A stretch of DNA of 38,048 nt from Dietzia lutea (GCF_003096075.1 NZ_CP015451.1:1-38048), one strand, 5' to 3'; shown: positions 24,957 to 36,567, numbered from the stretch's first letter. A program made the numbers and translations. The notes: a model not told the origin generated them from the sequence alone.

Positions 24957-26973
24957 TCAGCCGAACCTCGTGATCCACTCCCGCACGGCCCGCGTGGCGC
25001 GGACGTCGTCCTCGTTGTAGGCGAGGATCCGCTCGCGCCCGGCGTCGCGTTCGACGCCCCGGGCCGCCTGCGCGTCCCGGTACCACCGAGCGAGGCCTCA
25101 CCGCCCGCCTCGGGATCCCGCCAGGTGAACCCGGCGACCGGCGCGACCACCTTGAGACCCAGGCCTGACGTGGAGACGAACTGGGTGGCGACGGCCTCGT
25201 GAACATCCACCCACAGTGGAGAGGAGATGAAGCGCCGCACCTCGGCGACGCCGGGGACCCCCTTGACGACGGCGAGGGTGCCCTCCGGACCGAACCTGCC
25301 CGCCGAGGAGAGGAGCCAGCCGTTCTCGGCGGCCCGTGAATAGCAGTACGCGCGGAACGAGCGCCCCTGCCCTGCCGCCCGGTCCCGTATCCCGGTGAGC
25401 CAGCGCCAGAATTCCGCGAACGCCCGCCCCTCGTCGGCGTCCGGCAGTCGGGACCACGTGACGAACGGCCGGTAGCCCTCATCCTCGAGCGGCCGCCCGT
25501 CCCGCAGGGTGAGCAGCGTGCCCCACAGGTAGGCGCCGTCGTCGAGGTGACTCTCGAGGTCGACGTCCACCTCGACGTCCGCCCGGGGGATCGTCGGCCG
25601 CGCCACCTTGGGCACCACGACCTCGCCGTCGCGGTGCGCCCGCGCGCGCAGGACCGCGTCGGAGTACGGCTCGCCGTTCCAGTCGGCCGGCCGGTCCGGC
25701 CCGGCCTCCGCGAGGTCCGCCACGGTGCGCATCCCCCGCGCCCTCAGGGGGCCCACCTGCCCACCGCCGACGACGAGACTCACGTCATCGGACAGGACCA
25801 GCCGGCCGCGACACCCCTCGACGGGCCCGTCCCGGTCCTCCCACCCCTCCCACCACGGGCAGGTGCGGCATTCGCCGATCCGGCTGGGCGCGGTGTCCAG
25901 CTCACCGCGCACCACCGCCAGTCTCGTGGCGTGGGTGCGCGTCGGCCGGGTCGAGCACCGGCTCGAGGTCGTGCACCACCGCGCGCGCAGGACCGCGTCG
26001 GAGTACGGCTCGCCGTTCCAGTCGGCCGGCCGGTCCGGCCCGGCCTCCGCGAGGTCCGCCACGGTGCGCATCCCCCGCGCCCTCAGGGGCCCACCTGCCC
26101 ACCGCCGACGACGAGACTCACGTCATCGGACAGGACCAGCCGGCCGCGACACCCCTCGACGGGCCGTCCCGGTCCTCCCACCCCTCCCACCACGGGCAGG
26201 TGCGGCATTCGCCGATCCGGCTGGGCGCGGTGTCCAGCTCACCGCGCACCACCGCCAGTCTCGTGGCGTGGGTGCGGTCGGCCGGGTCGAGCACCGGCTC
26301 GAGGTCGTGCACCACCGCCCGCGCCGACCCCAGCCCGAGCACCGCACCCACCGGGGACGACGCCGCGTGCCCCACCGCCTCGAGCAGACGCCACGCGTGG
26401 ACGAGCCGGTCGAGGTCCGCCGGATGGCGCCGCACCCGCAGGGTCGGATCGGGCGCCGGCGCCCAGTCGAGCAGCCGCGTCACCGTCGCCGTCGACGACC
26501 CCTTCCCCCGCCGCGGGGTCGACCACCTTGTGGTTGACCACCAACACCGGCGCGTACCCCCCGCCGGGCACGGCCGCCAACGTGCACCTCAGGCCCGCCC
26601 GGCCACTGCCCTCATCGGCGGAAGGGCGGCGCCCCACACCAGAGCCGCCCCGTCGGCCAACGCCCGGAGGGTCACCTCCTCGTCGTCGTCACCCGGTACG
26701 TCCCCCGGCAGATCCGTCCAGTGGTCCCCCACCACGTCCACCACCGCGGCGTCGGGGCGCGCGCCCGCCAGCGCGCGCTCCCTCAACCCCGCGCGGCGAT
26801 CCGCCGCCGCCATGGCCCGCAGCCGGACGCCCTCGTCGAGCGGCGCCGTCCGCCACCAACCCGGCCGGGCGTCGCGCTCCCGGGCCACGCGGTGCAGACA
26901 TCTGGCCCCCGACGCCGGTCCCACCACCGCCGCGTCGGGGACCCGGCCCCGTGGTGCGCTCGGCGTCCTCCAT
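24957..26973 (-). pseudogene. TM0106-family nuclease (units 4/5), frameshifted
   Basis: A lost C near 25087 shifts the C-terminus before LAYNEDDV, so translation runs on in the wrong frame to 24815. The 338-bp duplication and several 1-nt changes (near 25940, 26090, 26165, 26517, 26622 and 26950) break the rest. Confidence 0.8.
25640..26314. repeat. 338-bp direct duplication in nuclease (copy 5)
   Basis: Arms 25640-25978 (one extra base near 25940) and 25979-26314 (two bases lost). Confidence 0.92.
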
Positions 26974-27084
26974 CGCCGTCCATCATGGCCCAGCCGCGCA
27001 GCGGACGACGGTCCGGTCCTCAGCGCCAGGCGATTCGCCTAGGCTGGGGATCTGATGATCGCGACGAGAGAAGGATCGACGCCC

Positions 27085-27926
27085 ATGGGCAAGCTGACGA
27101 CCTACCGCGACAAGCGTGCCGGACTCCGGGCCCATGCCGCGGCGCTCAAGTCCACCGCCATGACCGAGGCCAAGCTCGCGGCCAAGGAGACCCGCAAGCA
27201 GGCCAGGGAGGCCCACCGCGTGGAACTGGCGGAGGCCAAGAAGCGCGCCAAGCTCGAGGGCAAGAACGCCGACCGCAAGGCCAAGCGCGAGGAGAAGCGC
27301 GCCGAGAAGCAGAACAAGCTCGACCGCAAGGCCGCAAAGCGGACCGCAAGGCCGAGAAGGTCCACGCCAAGGAGGAGCGCAAGACCATCAAGCGTGAGGC
27401 CAAGATTCTGGCGAAGGACCGGAAGCTCGCCGAGAAGATCGACGCCGCCGGCCGCAAGCACGAGTACCAGCTGGCCGAGATGGAGCTCGACAAGCTCAAG
27501 GGCACCAAGCTGGCAAGGACGACGTGCAACGTTGGCTGAACATGGCCAAGGTCGCACCCCGGTCCTGCTGGCCGCTGGTCTACAAGGTCGTGTCCAACGC
27601 GCAGAGCTCCGACAAGACCGCCGAGGCCGGCGGGGTCGACCTCAAGGCAGCCGGCATCAACGCCACCGGCCCCGCCGCCGCCCTGGGTGCGCGGATCGTC
27701 CGCCTCGAGCGGACCCTCGACGGGCTCGAGACGAGCCGCGGTGGCGAGCGGGGAGGTCAAGGATTTCGTCGCCTCCACCCGCACGCGCCTGACCGACCTG
27801 CGCACGGCCGTCGAGACCGCCGAGACCACGCCCCACCGCCCAGCGGCGCGAGATCCACTCCTCGATCTCCGGCGAACTCGACCGAGTGAACAGGACGTCC
27901 TGGCCCGCCTGGGGGTCAAGGCGTGA
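27085..27926 (+). pseudogene. Coiled-coil DUF6474-like gene, frameshifted (copy 5)
   Basis: Normal to residue ~85, then a lost G near 27342 shifts the frame. More indels follow near 27512, 27556, 27570, 27752, 27833 and 27891. The last residues (DVLARLGVKA) come back in frame. Confidence 0.85.
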
Positions 27927-28596
27927 CCCAGCTGCGTGGGCGTCTGGCCTCCGTCGCGGTGGCGGCCGCGTTGCTCGGCGGCGCGACCGCACCCGCCGTG
28001 ATGCTCGCGCCCGTCGCGGCCGCGCACTCCGTGCTGATCTCCGTCGACCCGGAGGACGGCTCACAGCTCGACACGGCGCCCGAGCAGATCGTGTTGATCT
28101 TCAACGAGGAGGTCAACCAGAACTTCGCCTCCGTCGCCGTCACCGCCGGTGATGACCGGACCAATCGCGTGACCGGCGAGCCGATGGTCGACGGCGAGAC
28201 CGTCACCGCCCGCGTCGACGACCTCGCGCCGGCGCCTACACCGTCGGCTATCGCGTCACCTCGGCCGACGGGCACGTCGTGAGCGGGTCCTCGGTGTTCA
28301 CCGTCGCCGATGCCGAGGGCGGTGCCGGCGCGGACGGGGGCGCGGCCGGTGCTGACGGCGGTGCGAGGCTGAGGGAGGTGCCGGGGCTGAGGATTCCGAT
28401 GCTGGCGGTGCCACGGCTTCCGACGCCGGTGGCGAGTCGGCGGACGCCGATGCGACCGAGGCCGGACGTCGCCGACGAGACCTCCGGAGAGAGCTCCGGG
28501 GTCAATCCCGTGATCTGGGTGGTCGGCGGCCTGGCCGTCCTGCTCATCGGCGGCGCGTTCGTGCTGCTGCGCCGGGGTGGCGGCAGCGGCAGCTGA
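27923..28596 (+). pseudogene. CopC-family gene, frameshifted (copy 5)
   Basis: The signal peptide and most of the CopC domain read normally. A lost C near 28230 shifts the frame before the D-G-H motif, another base is lost near 28363, and one is gained near 28464. The membrane helix reads correctly again at the end. Confidence 0.85.
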
Positions 28597-28650
28597 CTGA
28601 CGGGTCGGGGGGGCAACGAGCCGCCGACCGGGGCCTCCGCCCGCCTCTTC

Positions 28651-28815
28651 GCAGCCGCACGCCTCCCTGGCGTCTCGCTCCTGAGGATGGCGTCTCGCTC
28701 CCCCAGCCTCCCGGCAGCCGCACGTCTCCCTGGCGTCTCGCTCCTGAGGATGGCGTCTCGCTCCCCCAGCCTCCCGGCAGCCGCACGCCTCCCTGGCGTC
28801 TCGCTCCTGCGGATG
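28651..28815 (+). repeat. 63-bp tandem repeat array, 2.6 units (copy 5)
   Basis: Units start at 28651, 28714 and 28777, unchanged. Confidence 0.9.
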
Positions 28816-28839
28816 TACGCGGCACACACAGCCGCTCCT

Positions 28840-28884
28840 AACATGGCGTCTCGCACACCTTCGGTGCAGGCGAGACGCCATGTT
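28840..28884 (+). terminator. Long hairpin after copC, slightly altered (copy 5)
   Basis: The stem is shortened at its inner end by a CC to A type change near 28855 and a one-base loss. About 14 bp still pair. Confidence 0.65.
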
Positions 28885-28889
28885 GGCGG

Positions 28890-29115
28890 GCGGCTGTGGT
28901 CGGGCGGGCGCTGGGTGCGGGTCCACGACGACGGCGACTGGTCCACGATAATCGTGTCGAGGGTCTGCTCACCGTCACCAACGCACTCATCACGTGGGAC
29001 ATCCCGCCGGGCACCCGGCCGGCGAGTACCGGGTCGTGTACACCGCGTCGGGCCGCGGGCTCGACGGCCGCCTGTTCCCGGTTCGGGGGAGAGCCGGGCC
29101 TTCGACGTGCGCTGA
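28890..29115 (+). pseudogene. Ceramidase C-terminal remnant (copy 5)
   Basis: Same tail with one-base losses near 28957, 29016 and 29088. It ends at TGA 29113-29115. Confidence 0.55.
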
Positions 29116-29176
29116 CGGCGACTCTGGGACACTGATACCGACATTCGTTGCAGTTCCTAGTGAAAGGACAACGCCC

Positions 29177-29941
29177 GTGGACATCAAGGGTGCTTCCGTC
29201 ATCGTCACCGGTGCCGCCTCCGGCCTGGGTAACGCCACCGCGCGTTCCTTCGCCGAGAAGGGCGCCGTCGTGTTCGGCCTCGACCTCCAGCAGTCGATCG
29301 ACAAGGCCGTCGAGCAGGGCATCGACGAGGGCATCACCCTCATCGCCGCTGACGTGACCAGTGAGGACGACGTCAAGGCCGCCATCGCCCGCGCCACCGA
29401 GGCCGCACCGCTGCGCGTCGTCGTCAACTGCGCCGGCATCGCGCCGGCCGCCCGCATCGTCTCCAAGAAGGGCGTCCACGCGCTCGACCTGTTCGAGACC
29501 TGCATCTCCGTGAACCTCGTGGGCACCTTCAACGTGCTGCGGCTGGCCGCCGAGGCCATGTCCACCAGGACACCGTCGACGAGGACGGCCAGCGCGGCGT
29601 CATCATCAACACCGCGTCCGTCGCCGCGTACGAGGGCCAGGTCGGGCAGATCGCCTACGCCGCCTCGAAGGGCGGCGTCTACTCGATGGGCATCTGTGCC
29701 GCCCGCGACCTCGCGCAGTTCGGCATCCGGGTCAACACCATCGCCCGGGCACCATCGAGACCCCGATGCTCAAGGCCTGACCGAGGAGTTCCAGAAGTCC
29801 CTCGAGGCCGCGATCCCGTTCCCGTCGCGCCTCGGCCGCCCGTCGGACTACGCGCAGCTGGCCAACGCGATCGTCGAGCACGACTACCTCAACGGCGAGA
29901 GCTTCCGCATGGACGGCGCCCTGCGCATGGCGCCGCGCTAG
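29177..29941 (+). pseudogene. Short-chain dehydrogenase, frameshifted (copy 5)
   Basis: Residues 1-~129 are normal, including TGAASGLG, NCAG and N113. A lost C near 29566 shifts the frame before the catalytic Ser/Tyr/Lys. Further losses near 29746 and 29775 bring the last ~55 residues back in frame. Confidence 0.85.
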
Positions 29942-30004
29942 ACAGCGCGCTGCGCCAGAGGGACCGCCGCGCTAGACGAACCGCCGCGCCGCAGCGCTCC
30001 TGAT

Positions 30005-30045
30005 GACTGCAGGCCCGCCCCCGTCACGGGAGCGGGCCTGCAGTC
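30005..30045. terminator. Terminator hairpin, first (copy 5)
   Basis: Unchanged 14-bp stem. Confidence 0.8.
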
Positions 30046-30071
30046 GTAGGCGGGGCGGGTATCAGCCGCGG

Positions 30072-30197
30072 CCGTTCCCGTCGCGCCTCGGCCGCCCGTC
30101 GGACTACGCGCAGCTGGCCAACGCGATCGTCGAGCACGACTACCTCAACGGCGAGAGCTTCCGCATGGACGGCGCCCTGCGCATGGCGCCGCGCTAG
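30072..30197 (+). pseudogene. Duplicated dehydrogenase tail (copy 5)
   Basis: Unchanged 41-codon tail. Confidence 0.9.
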
Positions 30198-30260
30198 ACA
30201 GCGCGCTGCGCCAGAGGGACCGCCGCGCTAGACGAACCGCCGCGCCGCAGCGCTCCTGAT

Positions 30261-30301
30261 GACTGCAGGCCCGCCCCCGTCACGGGAGCGGGCCTGCAGT
30301 C
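30261..30301. terminator. Terminator hairpin, second (copy 5)
   Basis: Unchanged 14-bp stem. Confidence 0.8.
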
Positions 30302-30316
30302 GTAGGCGGGGGGGTA

Positions 30317-30938
30317 TCAGCCGCGGCCGTTGTCGATCGCCGGCCGGGGGCCGGCGGGGCCGGCGCGGGGGCCGGGGCGCCGGCGGGCGCGGGCAGGCCC
30401 GGCAGCGGCGGCAGGACGATGCCCGCGTCGAGCAGCGCCTGCTGGATCTGCGGCGCGAACGTGACGGCGGCGGCGACCGTCGCACCGACCAGCACGACCG
30501 GGATCAGGACGGCGGGGTCCTCGATGACGGTCGTCGCGCCGTCACCGATGCCGAGCGAGCCGGCGACGGGGGCGTAGAGCGGCGCGAGCGAGCCGGGTGG
30601 GCTCACCGATCAGCGCCGAGCCGGAGGTGTCCACGGATCCGGTGCCCTCGGCCGGGAGGACGTCGACGAGCCGTTGTCGGCGAGGAGCCGGTCAGCGGCG
30701 CGAAGGAACCGGTGGTCGGCTCGCCGAGCAGGTGGAACCGGACGTGTCGAGGGACCCTCGCCGGTGGCGTTGTCCTCGGGGAAGATCTCCAGCGACCCGC
30801 CCTCGAGCGAATCGGAGACCAGGCCGAGGCTGCCGGAATCCAGGCCGCCGGTCTGGGCTCCTGCGACGCCGGGGAGACCGGCCATGGTGATGCGGCGGCG
30901 GCTGCGACGGCAGCGGCCTTGCGGGTGGTGAACGTCAT
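30317..30938 (-). pseudogene. Secreted Gly/Ser/Pro-rich protein gene, frameshifted (copy 5)
   Basis: A lost base near 30889 disrupts the signal peptide. More losses lie near 30755, 30731, 30685, 30668, 30655 and 30597. The hydrophobic segment and Pro/Ala tail still read correctly at the end. Confidence 0.85.
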
Positions 30939-31264
30939 CTTTACGTCTCCTCGGTGGAAAGGGGTTCCCAGGCGCGGAGGCTCGTAGCCGACCACCCCGG
31001 GTGGGCCTGCCTGGCCCGCCAAAACGCTGTTACAAACACCAACAGTGAGATGCGGACCACGCCTCACCTTATCCGTGGATTCAGGTGACATACGGCGTGA
31101 ACTCAGTTAGATCTTAGTTAGATTAAGCGCCGAGATCCTTTCTCCCACACGGCGAGTGGGGAGCGCAGCGCCGTTTCGGGCCCCGCCGCGGTCGCTCGCC
31201 GCCGGACGGGCCGGCGCCGGGGCGGATAAGAGGACGCCGATACTCGCCGGTCACGGGCGCCGAC
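30939..31264. promoter_or_regulatory. Non-coding region (copy 5)
   Basis: As 5545-5872, with small losses near 30955, 30990 and 31004 and one extra A near 31035. The GTTAGAT repeats are unchanged. Confidence 0.4.
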
Positions 31265-33278
31265 TCAGCCGAACCTCGTGATCCACTCCCGCACGGCCCG
31301 CGTGGCGCGGACGTCGTCCTCGTTGTAGGCGAGGATCCGCTCGCGCCCGGCGTCGCGTTCGACGCCCCGGGCCGCCTGCGCGTCCCGGTACCACCCGAGC
31401 GAGGCCTCACCGCCCGCCTCGGATCCCGCCAGGTGAACCCGGCGACCGGCGCGACCACCTTGAGACCCAGGCCTGACGTGGAGACGAACTGGGTGGCGAC
31501 GGCCTCGTGAACATCCACCCACAGTGGAGAGGAGATGAAGCGCCGCACCTCGGCGACGCGGGGACCCCCTTGACGACGGCGAGGGTGCCCTCCGGACCGA
31601 ACCTGCCCGCCGAGGAGAGGAGCCAGCCGTTCTCGGCGGCCCGTGAATAGCAGTACGCGCGGAACGAGCGCCCCTGCCCTGCCGCCCGGTCCCGTATCCC
31701 GGTGAGCCAGCGCCAGAATTCCGCGAACGCCCGCCCCTCGTCGGCGTCCGGCAGTCGGGACCACGTGACGAACGGCCGGTAGCCCTCATCCTCGAGCGGC
31801 CGCCCGTCCCGCAGGGTGAGCAGCGTGCCCCACAGGTAGGCGCCGTCGTCGAGGTGACTCTCGAGGTCGACGTCCACCTCGACGTCCGCCCGGGGGATCG
31901 TCGGCCGCGCCACCTTGGGCACCACGACCTCGCCGTCGCGGTGCGCCCGCGCGCGCAGGACCGCGTCGGAGTACGGCTCGCCGTTCCAGTCGGCCGGCCG
32001 GTCCGGCCCGGCCTCCGCGAGGTCCGCCACGGTGCGCATCCCCCGCGCCCTCAGGGGGCCCACCTGCCCACCGCCGACGACGAGACTCACGTCATCGGAC
32101 AGGACCAGCCGGCCGCGACACCCCTCGACGGGCCCGTCCCGGTCCTCCCACCCCTCCCACCACGGGCAGGTGCGGCATTCGCCGATCCGGCTGGGCGCGG
32201 TGTCCAGCTCACCGCGCACCACCGCCAGTCTCGTGGCGTGGGTGCGGTCGGCCGGGTCGAGCACCGGCTCGAGGTCGTGCACCACCGCGCGCGCAGGACC
32301 GCGTCGGAGTACGGCTCGCCGTTCCAGTCGGCCGGCCGGTCCGGCCCGGCCTCCGCGAGGTCCGCCACGGTGCGCATCCCCCGCGCCCTCAGGGGGCCCA
32401 CCTGCCCACCGCCGACGACGAGACTCACGTCATCGGACAGGACCAGCCGGCCGCGACACCCTCGACGGGCCCGTCCCGGTCCTCCACACCCTCCCACCAC
32501 GGGCAGGTGCGGCATTCGCCGATCCGGCTGGGCGCGGTGTCCAGCTCACCGCGCACCACCGCCAGTCTCGTGGCGTGGGTGCGGTCGGCCGGGTCGAGCA
32601 CCGGCTCGAGGTCGTGCACCACCGCCCGCGCCGACCCCAGCCCGAGCACCGCACCCACCGGGGACGACGCCGCGTGCCCCACCGCCTCGAGCAGACGCCA
32701 CGCGTGGACGAGCCGGTCGAGGTCCGCCGGATGGCGCCGCACCCGCAGGGTCGGATCGGGCGCCGGCGCCCAGTCGAGCAGCCGCGTCACCGTCGCCGTC
32801 GACGACCCCTTCCCCCGCGCGGTCGACCACCTTGTGGTTGACCACCAACACCGGCGCGTACCCCCCGCCGGGCACGGCCGCCAACGTGCACCTCAGGCCC
32901 GCCCGGCCACTGCCCTCATCGGCGGGAAGGGCGGCGCCCCACACCAGAGCCGCCCCGTCGGCCAACGCCCGGAGGGTCACCTCCTCGTCGTCGTCACCGG
33001 TACGTCCCCCGGCAGATCCGTCCAGTGGTCCCCCACCACGTCCACCACCGCGGGCGTCGGGGCGCGCGCCCGCCAGCGCGCGCTCCCTCAACCCCGCGCG
33101 GCGATCCGCCGCCGCCATGGGCCCGCAGCCGGACGCCCTCGTCGAGCGGCGCCGTCCGCCACCAACCCGGCCGGGCGTCGCGCTCCCGGGCCACGCGGTG
33201 CAGACATCTGGCCCCCGACGCCGGTCCCACCACCGCCGCGTCGGGGACCCGGCCCGTGGTGCGCTCGGCGTCCTCCAT
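31265..33278 (-). pseudogene. TM0106-family nuclease (units 5/6), frameshifted
   Basis: Lost bases near 31423 and 31559 shift the DEDD-like domain twice. The 338-bp duplication and small changes near 32460, 32485, 32817, 32998, 33053 and 33120 break the N-terminal half. Confidence 0.8.
31947..32621. repeat. 338-bp direct duplication in nuclease (copy 6)
   Basis: Arms 31947-32284 and 32285-32621. The second has lost one C near 32460 and is scrambled over a few bases near 32485. Confidence 0.92.
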
Positions 33279-33389
33279 CGCCGTCCATCATGGCCCAGCC
33301 GCGCAGCGGACGACGGTCCGGTCCTCAGCGCCAGGCGATTCGCCTAGGCTGGGGATCTGATGATCGCGACGAGAGAAGGATCGACGCCC

Positions 33390-34227
33390 ATGGGCAAGCT
33401 GACGACCTACCGCGACAAGCGTGCCGGACTCCGGGCCCATGCCGCGGCGCTCAAGTCCACCGCCATGACCGAGGCCAAGCTCGCGGCCAAGGAGACCCGC
33501 AAGCAGGCCAGGGAGGCCCACCGCGTGGAACTGGCGGAGGCCAAGAAGCGCGCCAAGCTCGAGGGCAAGAACGCCGACCGCAAGGCCAAGCGCGAGGAGA
33601 AGCGCGCCGAGAAGCAGAACAAGCTCGACCGCAAGGCCGCAAAGCGGGACCGCAAGGCCGAGAAGGTCCACGCCAAGGAGGAGCGCAAGACCATCAAGCG
33701 TGAGGCCAAGATTCTGGCGACCGGAAGCTCGCCGAGAAGATCGACGCCGCCGGCCGCAAGCACGAGTACCAGCTGGCCGAGATGGAGCTCGACAAGCTCA
33801 AGGGCACCAAGCTGGGCAAGGACGACGTGCAACGTTGGCTGAACATGGCCAAGGTCGCCACCCCGGTCCTGCTGCCGCTGGTCTACAAGGTCGTGTCCAA
33901 CGCGCAGAGCTCCGACAAGACCGCCGAGGCCGGCGGGGTCGACCTCAAGGCAGCCCGGCATCAACGCCACCGGCCCCGCCGCCGCCTGGGTGCGCGGATC
34001 GTCCGCCTCGAGCGGACCCTCGACGGGCTCGAGACGAGCCGCGGTGGCGAGCGGGAGGTCAAGGATTTCGTCGCCTCCACCCGCACGCGCCTGACCGACC
34101 TGCGCACGGCCGTCGAGACCGCCGAGACCACGCCCACCGCCCAGCGGCGCGAGATCCACTCCTCGATCTCCGGCGAACTCGACCGAGTGAACAAGGACGT
34201 CCTGGCCCGCCTGGGGGTCAAGCGTGA
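33390..34227 (+). pseudogene. Coiled-coil DUF6474-like gene, frameshifted (copy 6)
   Basis: Normal to residue ~110, where 4 bp are lost near 33720 (GCGACCGG instead of GCGAAGGACCGG). A base is gained near 33955 and lost near 33986, and one G is lost just before the stop (TCAAGCGTGA). Confidence 0.85.
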
Positions 34228-34895
34228 CCCAGCTGCGTGGGCGTCTGGCCTCCGTCGCGGTGGCGGCCGCGTTGCTCGGCGGCGCGACCGCACCCGCCGT
34301 GATGCTCGCGCCCGTCGCGGCCGCGCACTCCGTGCTGATCTCCGTCGACCCGGAGGACGGCTCACAGCTCGACACGGCGCCCGAGCAGATCGTGTTGATC
34401 TTCAACGAGGAGGTCAACCAGACTTCGCCTCCGTCGCCGTCACCGCCGGTGATGACCGGACCAATCGCGTGACCGGCGAGCCGATGGTCGACGGCGAGAC
34501 CGTCACCGCCCGCGTCGACGACCTCGCGCCCGGCGCCTACACCGTCGGCTATCGCGTCACCTCGGCCGACGGGCACGTCGTGAGCGGGTCCTCGGTGTTC
34601 ACCGTCGCCGATGCCGAGGGCGGTGCCGGCGCGGACGGGGGCGCGGCCGGTGCTGACGGCGGTGGCGAGGCTGAGGGAGGTGCCGGGGCTGAGGATTCCG
34701 ATGCTGGCGGTGCCACGGCTTCCGACGCCGGTGGCGAGTCGGCGGACGCCGATGCGACCGAGGCCGACGTCGCCGACGAGACCTCCGAGAGAGCTCGGGG
34801 TCAATCCCGTGATCTGGGTGGTCGGCGGCCTGGCCGTCCTGCTCATCGGCGGCGCGTTCGTGCTGCTGCGCCGGGGTGGCGGCAGCGGCAGCTGA
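34224..34895 (+). pseudogene. CopC-family gene, frameshifted (copy 6)
   Basis: A lost A near 34422 shifts the frame at residue ~67. Two losses near 34788 and 34796 restore it, so the membrane helix is readable. The D-G-H copper motif lies in the shifted part. Confidence 0.85.
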
Positions 34896-34948
34896 CTGAC
34901 GGGTCGGGGGGCAACGAGCCGCCGACCGGGGCCTCCGCCCGCCTCTTC

Positions 34949-35113
34949 GCAGCCGCACGCCTCCCTGGCGTCTCGCTCCTGAGGATGGCGTCTCGCTCCC
35001 CCAGCCTCCCGGCAGCCGCACGTCTCCCTGGCGTCTCGCTCCTGAGGATGGCGTCTCGCTCCCCCAGCCTCCCGGCAGCCGCACGCCTCCCTGGCGTCTC
35101 GCTCCTGCGGATG
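34949..35113 (+). repeat. 63-bp tandem repeat array, 2.6 units (copy 6)
   Basis: Units start at 34949, 35012 and 35075, unchanged. Confidence 0.9.
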
Positions 35114-35138
35114 TACGCGGCACACACAGCCGCTCCTC

Positions 35139-35184
35139 AACATGGCGTCTCGCCCACCCTTCGGTGCAGGCGAGACGCCATGTT
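35139..35184 (+). terminator. Long hairpin after copC (copy 6)
   Basis: Perfect 16-bp stem, unchanged. Confidence 0.7.
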
Positions 35185-35190
35185 GGCGGG

Positions 35191-35418
35191 CGGCTGTGGT
35201 CGGGCGGGCGCTGGGTGCGGGTCCACGACGACGGCGACTGGTCCACGATAATCGTGTTCGAGGGTCTGCTCACCGTCACCAACGCACTCATCACGTGGGA
35301 CATCCCGCCGGGCACCCCGGCCGGCGAGTACCGGGTCGTGTACACCGCGTCGGGCCGCGGGCTCGACGGCCGCCTGTTCCCGGTTCGGGGGGAGAGCCGG
35401 GCCTTCGACGTGCGCTGA
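35191..35418 (+). pseudogene. Ceramidase C-terminal remnant (copy 6)
   Basis: Unchanged tail fragment as in copy 1. Confidence 0.6.
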
Positions 35419-35479
35419 CGGCGACTCTGGGACACTGATACCGACATTCGTTGCAGTTCCTAGTGAAAGGACAACGCCC

Positions 35480-36247
35480 GTGGACATCAAGGGTGCTTCC
35501 GTCATCGTCACCGGTGCCGCCTCCGGCCTGGGTAACGCCACCGCGCGTTCCTTCGCCGAGAAGGGCGCCGTCGTGTTCGGCCTCGACCTCCAGCAGTCGA
35601 TCGACAAGGCCGTCGAGCAGGGCATCGACGAGGGCATCACCCTCATCGCCGCTGACGTGACCAGTGAGGACGACGTCAAGGCCGCCATCGCCCGCGCCAC
35701 CGAGGCCGCACCGCTGCGCGTCGTCGTCAACTGCGCCGGCATCGCGCCGGCCGCCCGCATCGTCTCCAAGAAGGGCGTCCACGCGCTCGACCTGTTCGAG
35801 ACCTGCATCTCCGTGAACCTCGTGGGCACCTTCAACGTGCTGCGGCTGGCCGCCGAGGCCATGTCCACCCAGGACACCGTCGACGAGGACGGCCAGCGCG
35901 GCGTCATCATCAACACCGCGTCCGTCGCCGCGTACGAGGGCCAGGTCGGGCAGATCGCCTACGCCGCCTCGAAGGGCGGCGTCTACTCGATGGGCATCTG
36001 TGCCGCCCGCGACCTCGCGCAGTTCGGCATCCGGGTCAACACCATCGCCCCGGGCACCATCGAGACCCCGATGCTCAAGGGCCTGACCGAGGAGTTCCAG
36101 AAGTCCCTCGAGGCCGCGATCCCGTTCCCGTCGCGCCTCGGCCGCCCGTCGGACTACGCGCAGCTGGCCAACGCGATCGTCGAGCACGACTACCTCAACG
36201 GCGAGAGCTTCCGCATGGACGGCGCCCTGCGCATGGCGCCGCGCTAG
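35480..36247 (+). CDS. Short-chain dehydrogenase, HSD17B10-like (copy 6)
   Basis: Intact 255-residue copy of 3766-4533 with all SDR motifs. Confidence 0.92.
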   Translation: MDIKGASVIVTGAASGLGNATARSFAEKGAVVFGLDLQQSIDKAVEQGIDEGITLIAADVTSEDDVKAAIARATEAAPLRVVVNCAGIAPAARIVSKKGVHALDLFETCISVNLVGTFNVLRLAAEAMSTQDTVDEDGQRGVIINTASVAAYEGQVGQIAYAASKGGVYSMGICAARDLAQFGIRVNTIAPGTIETPMLKGLTEEFQKSLEAAIPFPSRLGRPSDYAQLANAIVEHDYLNGESFRMDGALRMAPR

Positions 36248-36310
36248 ACAGCGCGCTGCGCCAGAGGGACCGCCGCGCTAGACGAACCGCCGCGCCGCAG
36301 CGCTCCTGAT

Positions 36311-36351
36311 GACTGCAGGCCCGCCCCCGTCACGGGAGCGGGCCTGCAGTC
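36311..36351. terminator. Terminator hairpin, first (copy 6)
   Basis: Unchanged 14-bp stem. Confidence 0.8.
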
Positions 36352-36378
36352 GTAGGCGGGGGCGGGTATCAGCCGCGG

Positions 36379-36504
36379 CCGTTCCCGTCGCGCCTCGGCC
36401 GCCCGTCGGACTACGCGCAGCTGGCCAACGCGATCGTCGAGCACGACTACCTCAACGGCGAGAGCTTCCGCATGGACGGCGCCCTGCGCATGGCGCCGCG
36501 CTAG
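36379..36504 (+). pseudogene. Duplicated dehydrogenase tail (copy 6)
   Basis: Unchanged 41-codon tail. Confidence 0.9.
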
Positions 36505-36567
36505 ACAGCGCGCTGCGCCAGAGGGACCGCCGCGCTAGACGAACCGCCGCGCCGCAGCGCTCCTGAT

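Larger units (their letters stand above)
19011..25417. repeat. Tandem unit, copy 4 of 6 (6407 bp, heavily altered)
   Basis: The longest and most damaged unit. Between ~21.1 and 24.5 kb it has many 1-nt deletions together with about ten local duplications and deletions of 10-65 bp. The ends (19011-20340 and 24540-25080) are nearly clean. Confidence 0.97.
29816..30326. repeat. 257-bp direct duplication (copy 5)
   Basis: Arms 29816-30071 and 30072-30326, each short by one or two G bases in the G-run after the hairpin. Confidence 0.92.
25418..31724. repeat. Tandem unit, copy 5 of 6 (6307 bp)
   Basis: Net -27 bp from many scattered 1-2 nt deletions and a few insertions, mostly in short runs of G or C. 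I saw no large local duplications like those in copy 4. Confidence 0.97.

Noticed and set aside
19011-31724. Copies 4 and 5 as diverged paralogues under relaxed selection
   Set aside because: Differences are almost all indels, with hardly any substitutions, and non-coding DNA next to them is nearly unchanged. Natural decay would give many base changes as well.
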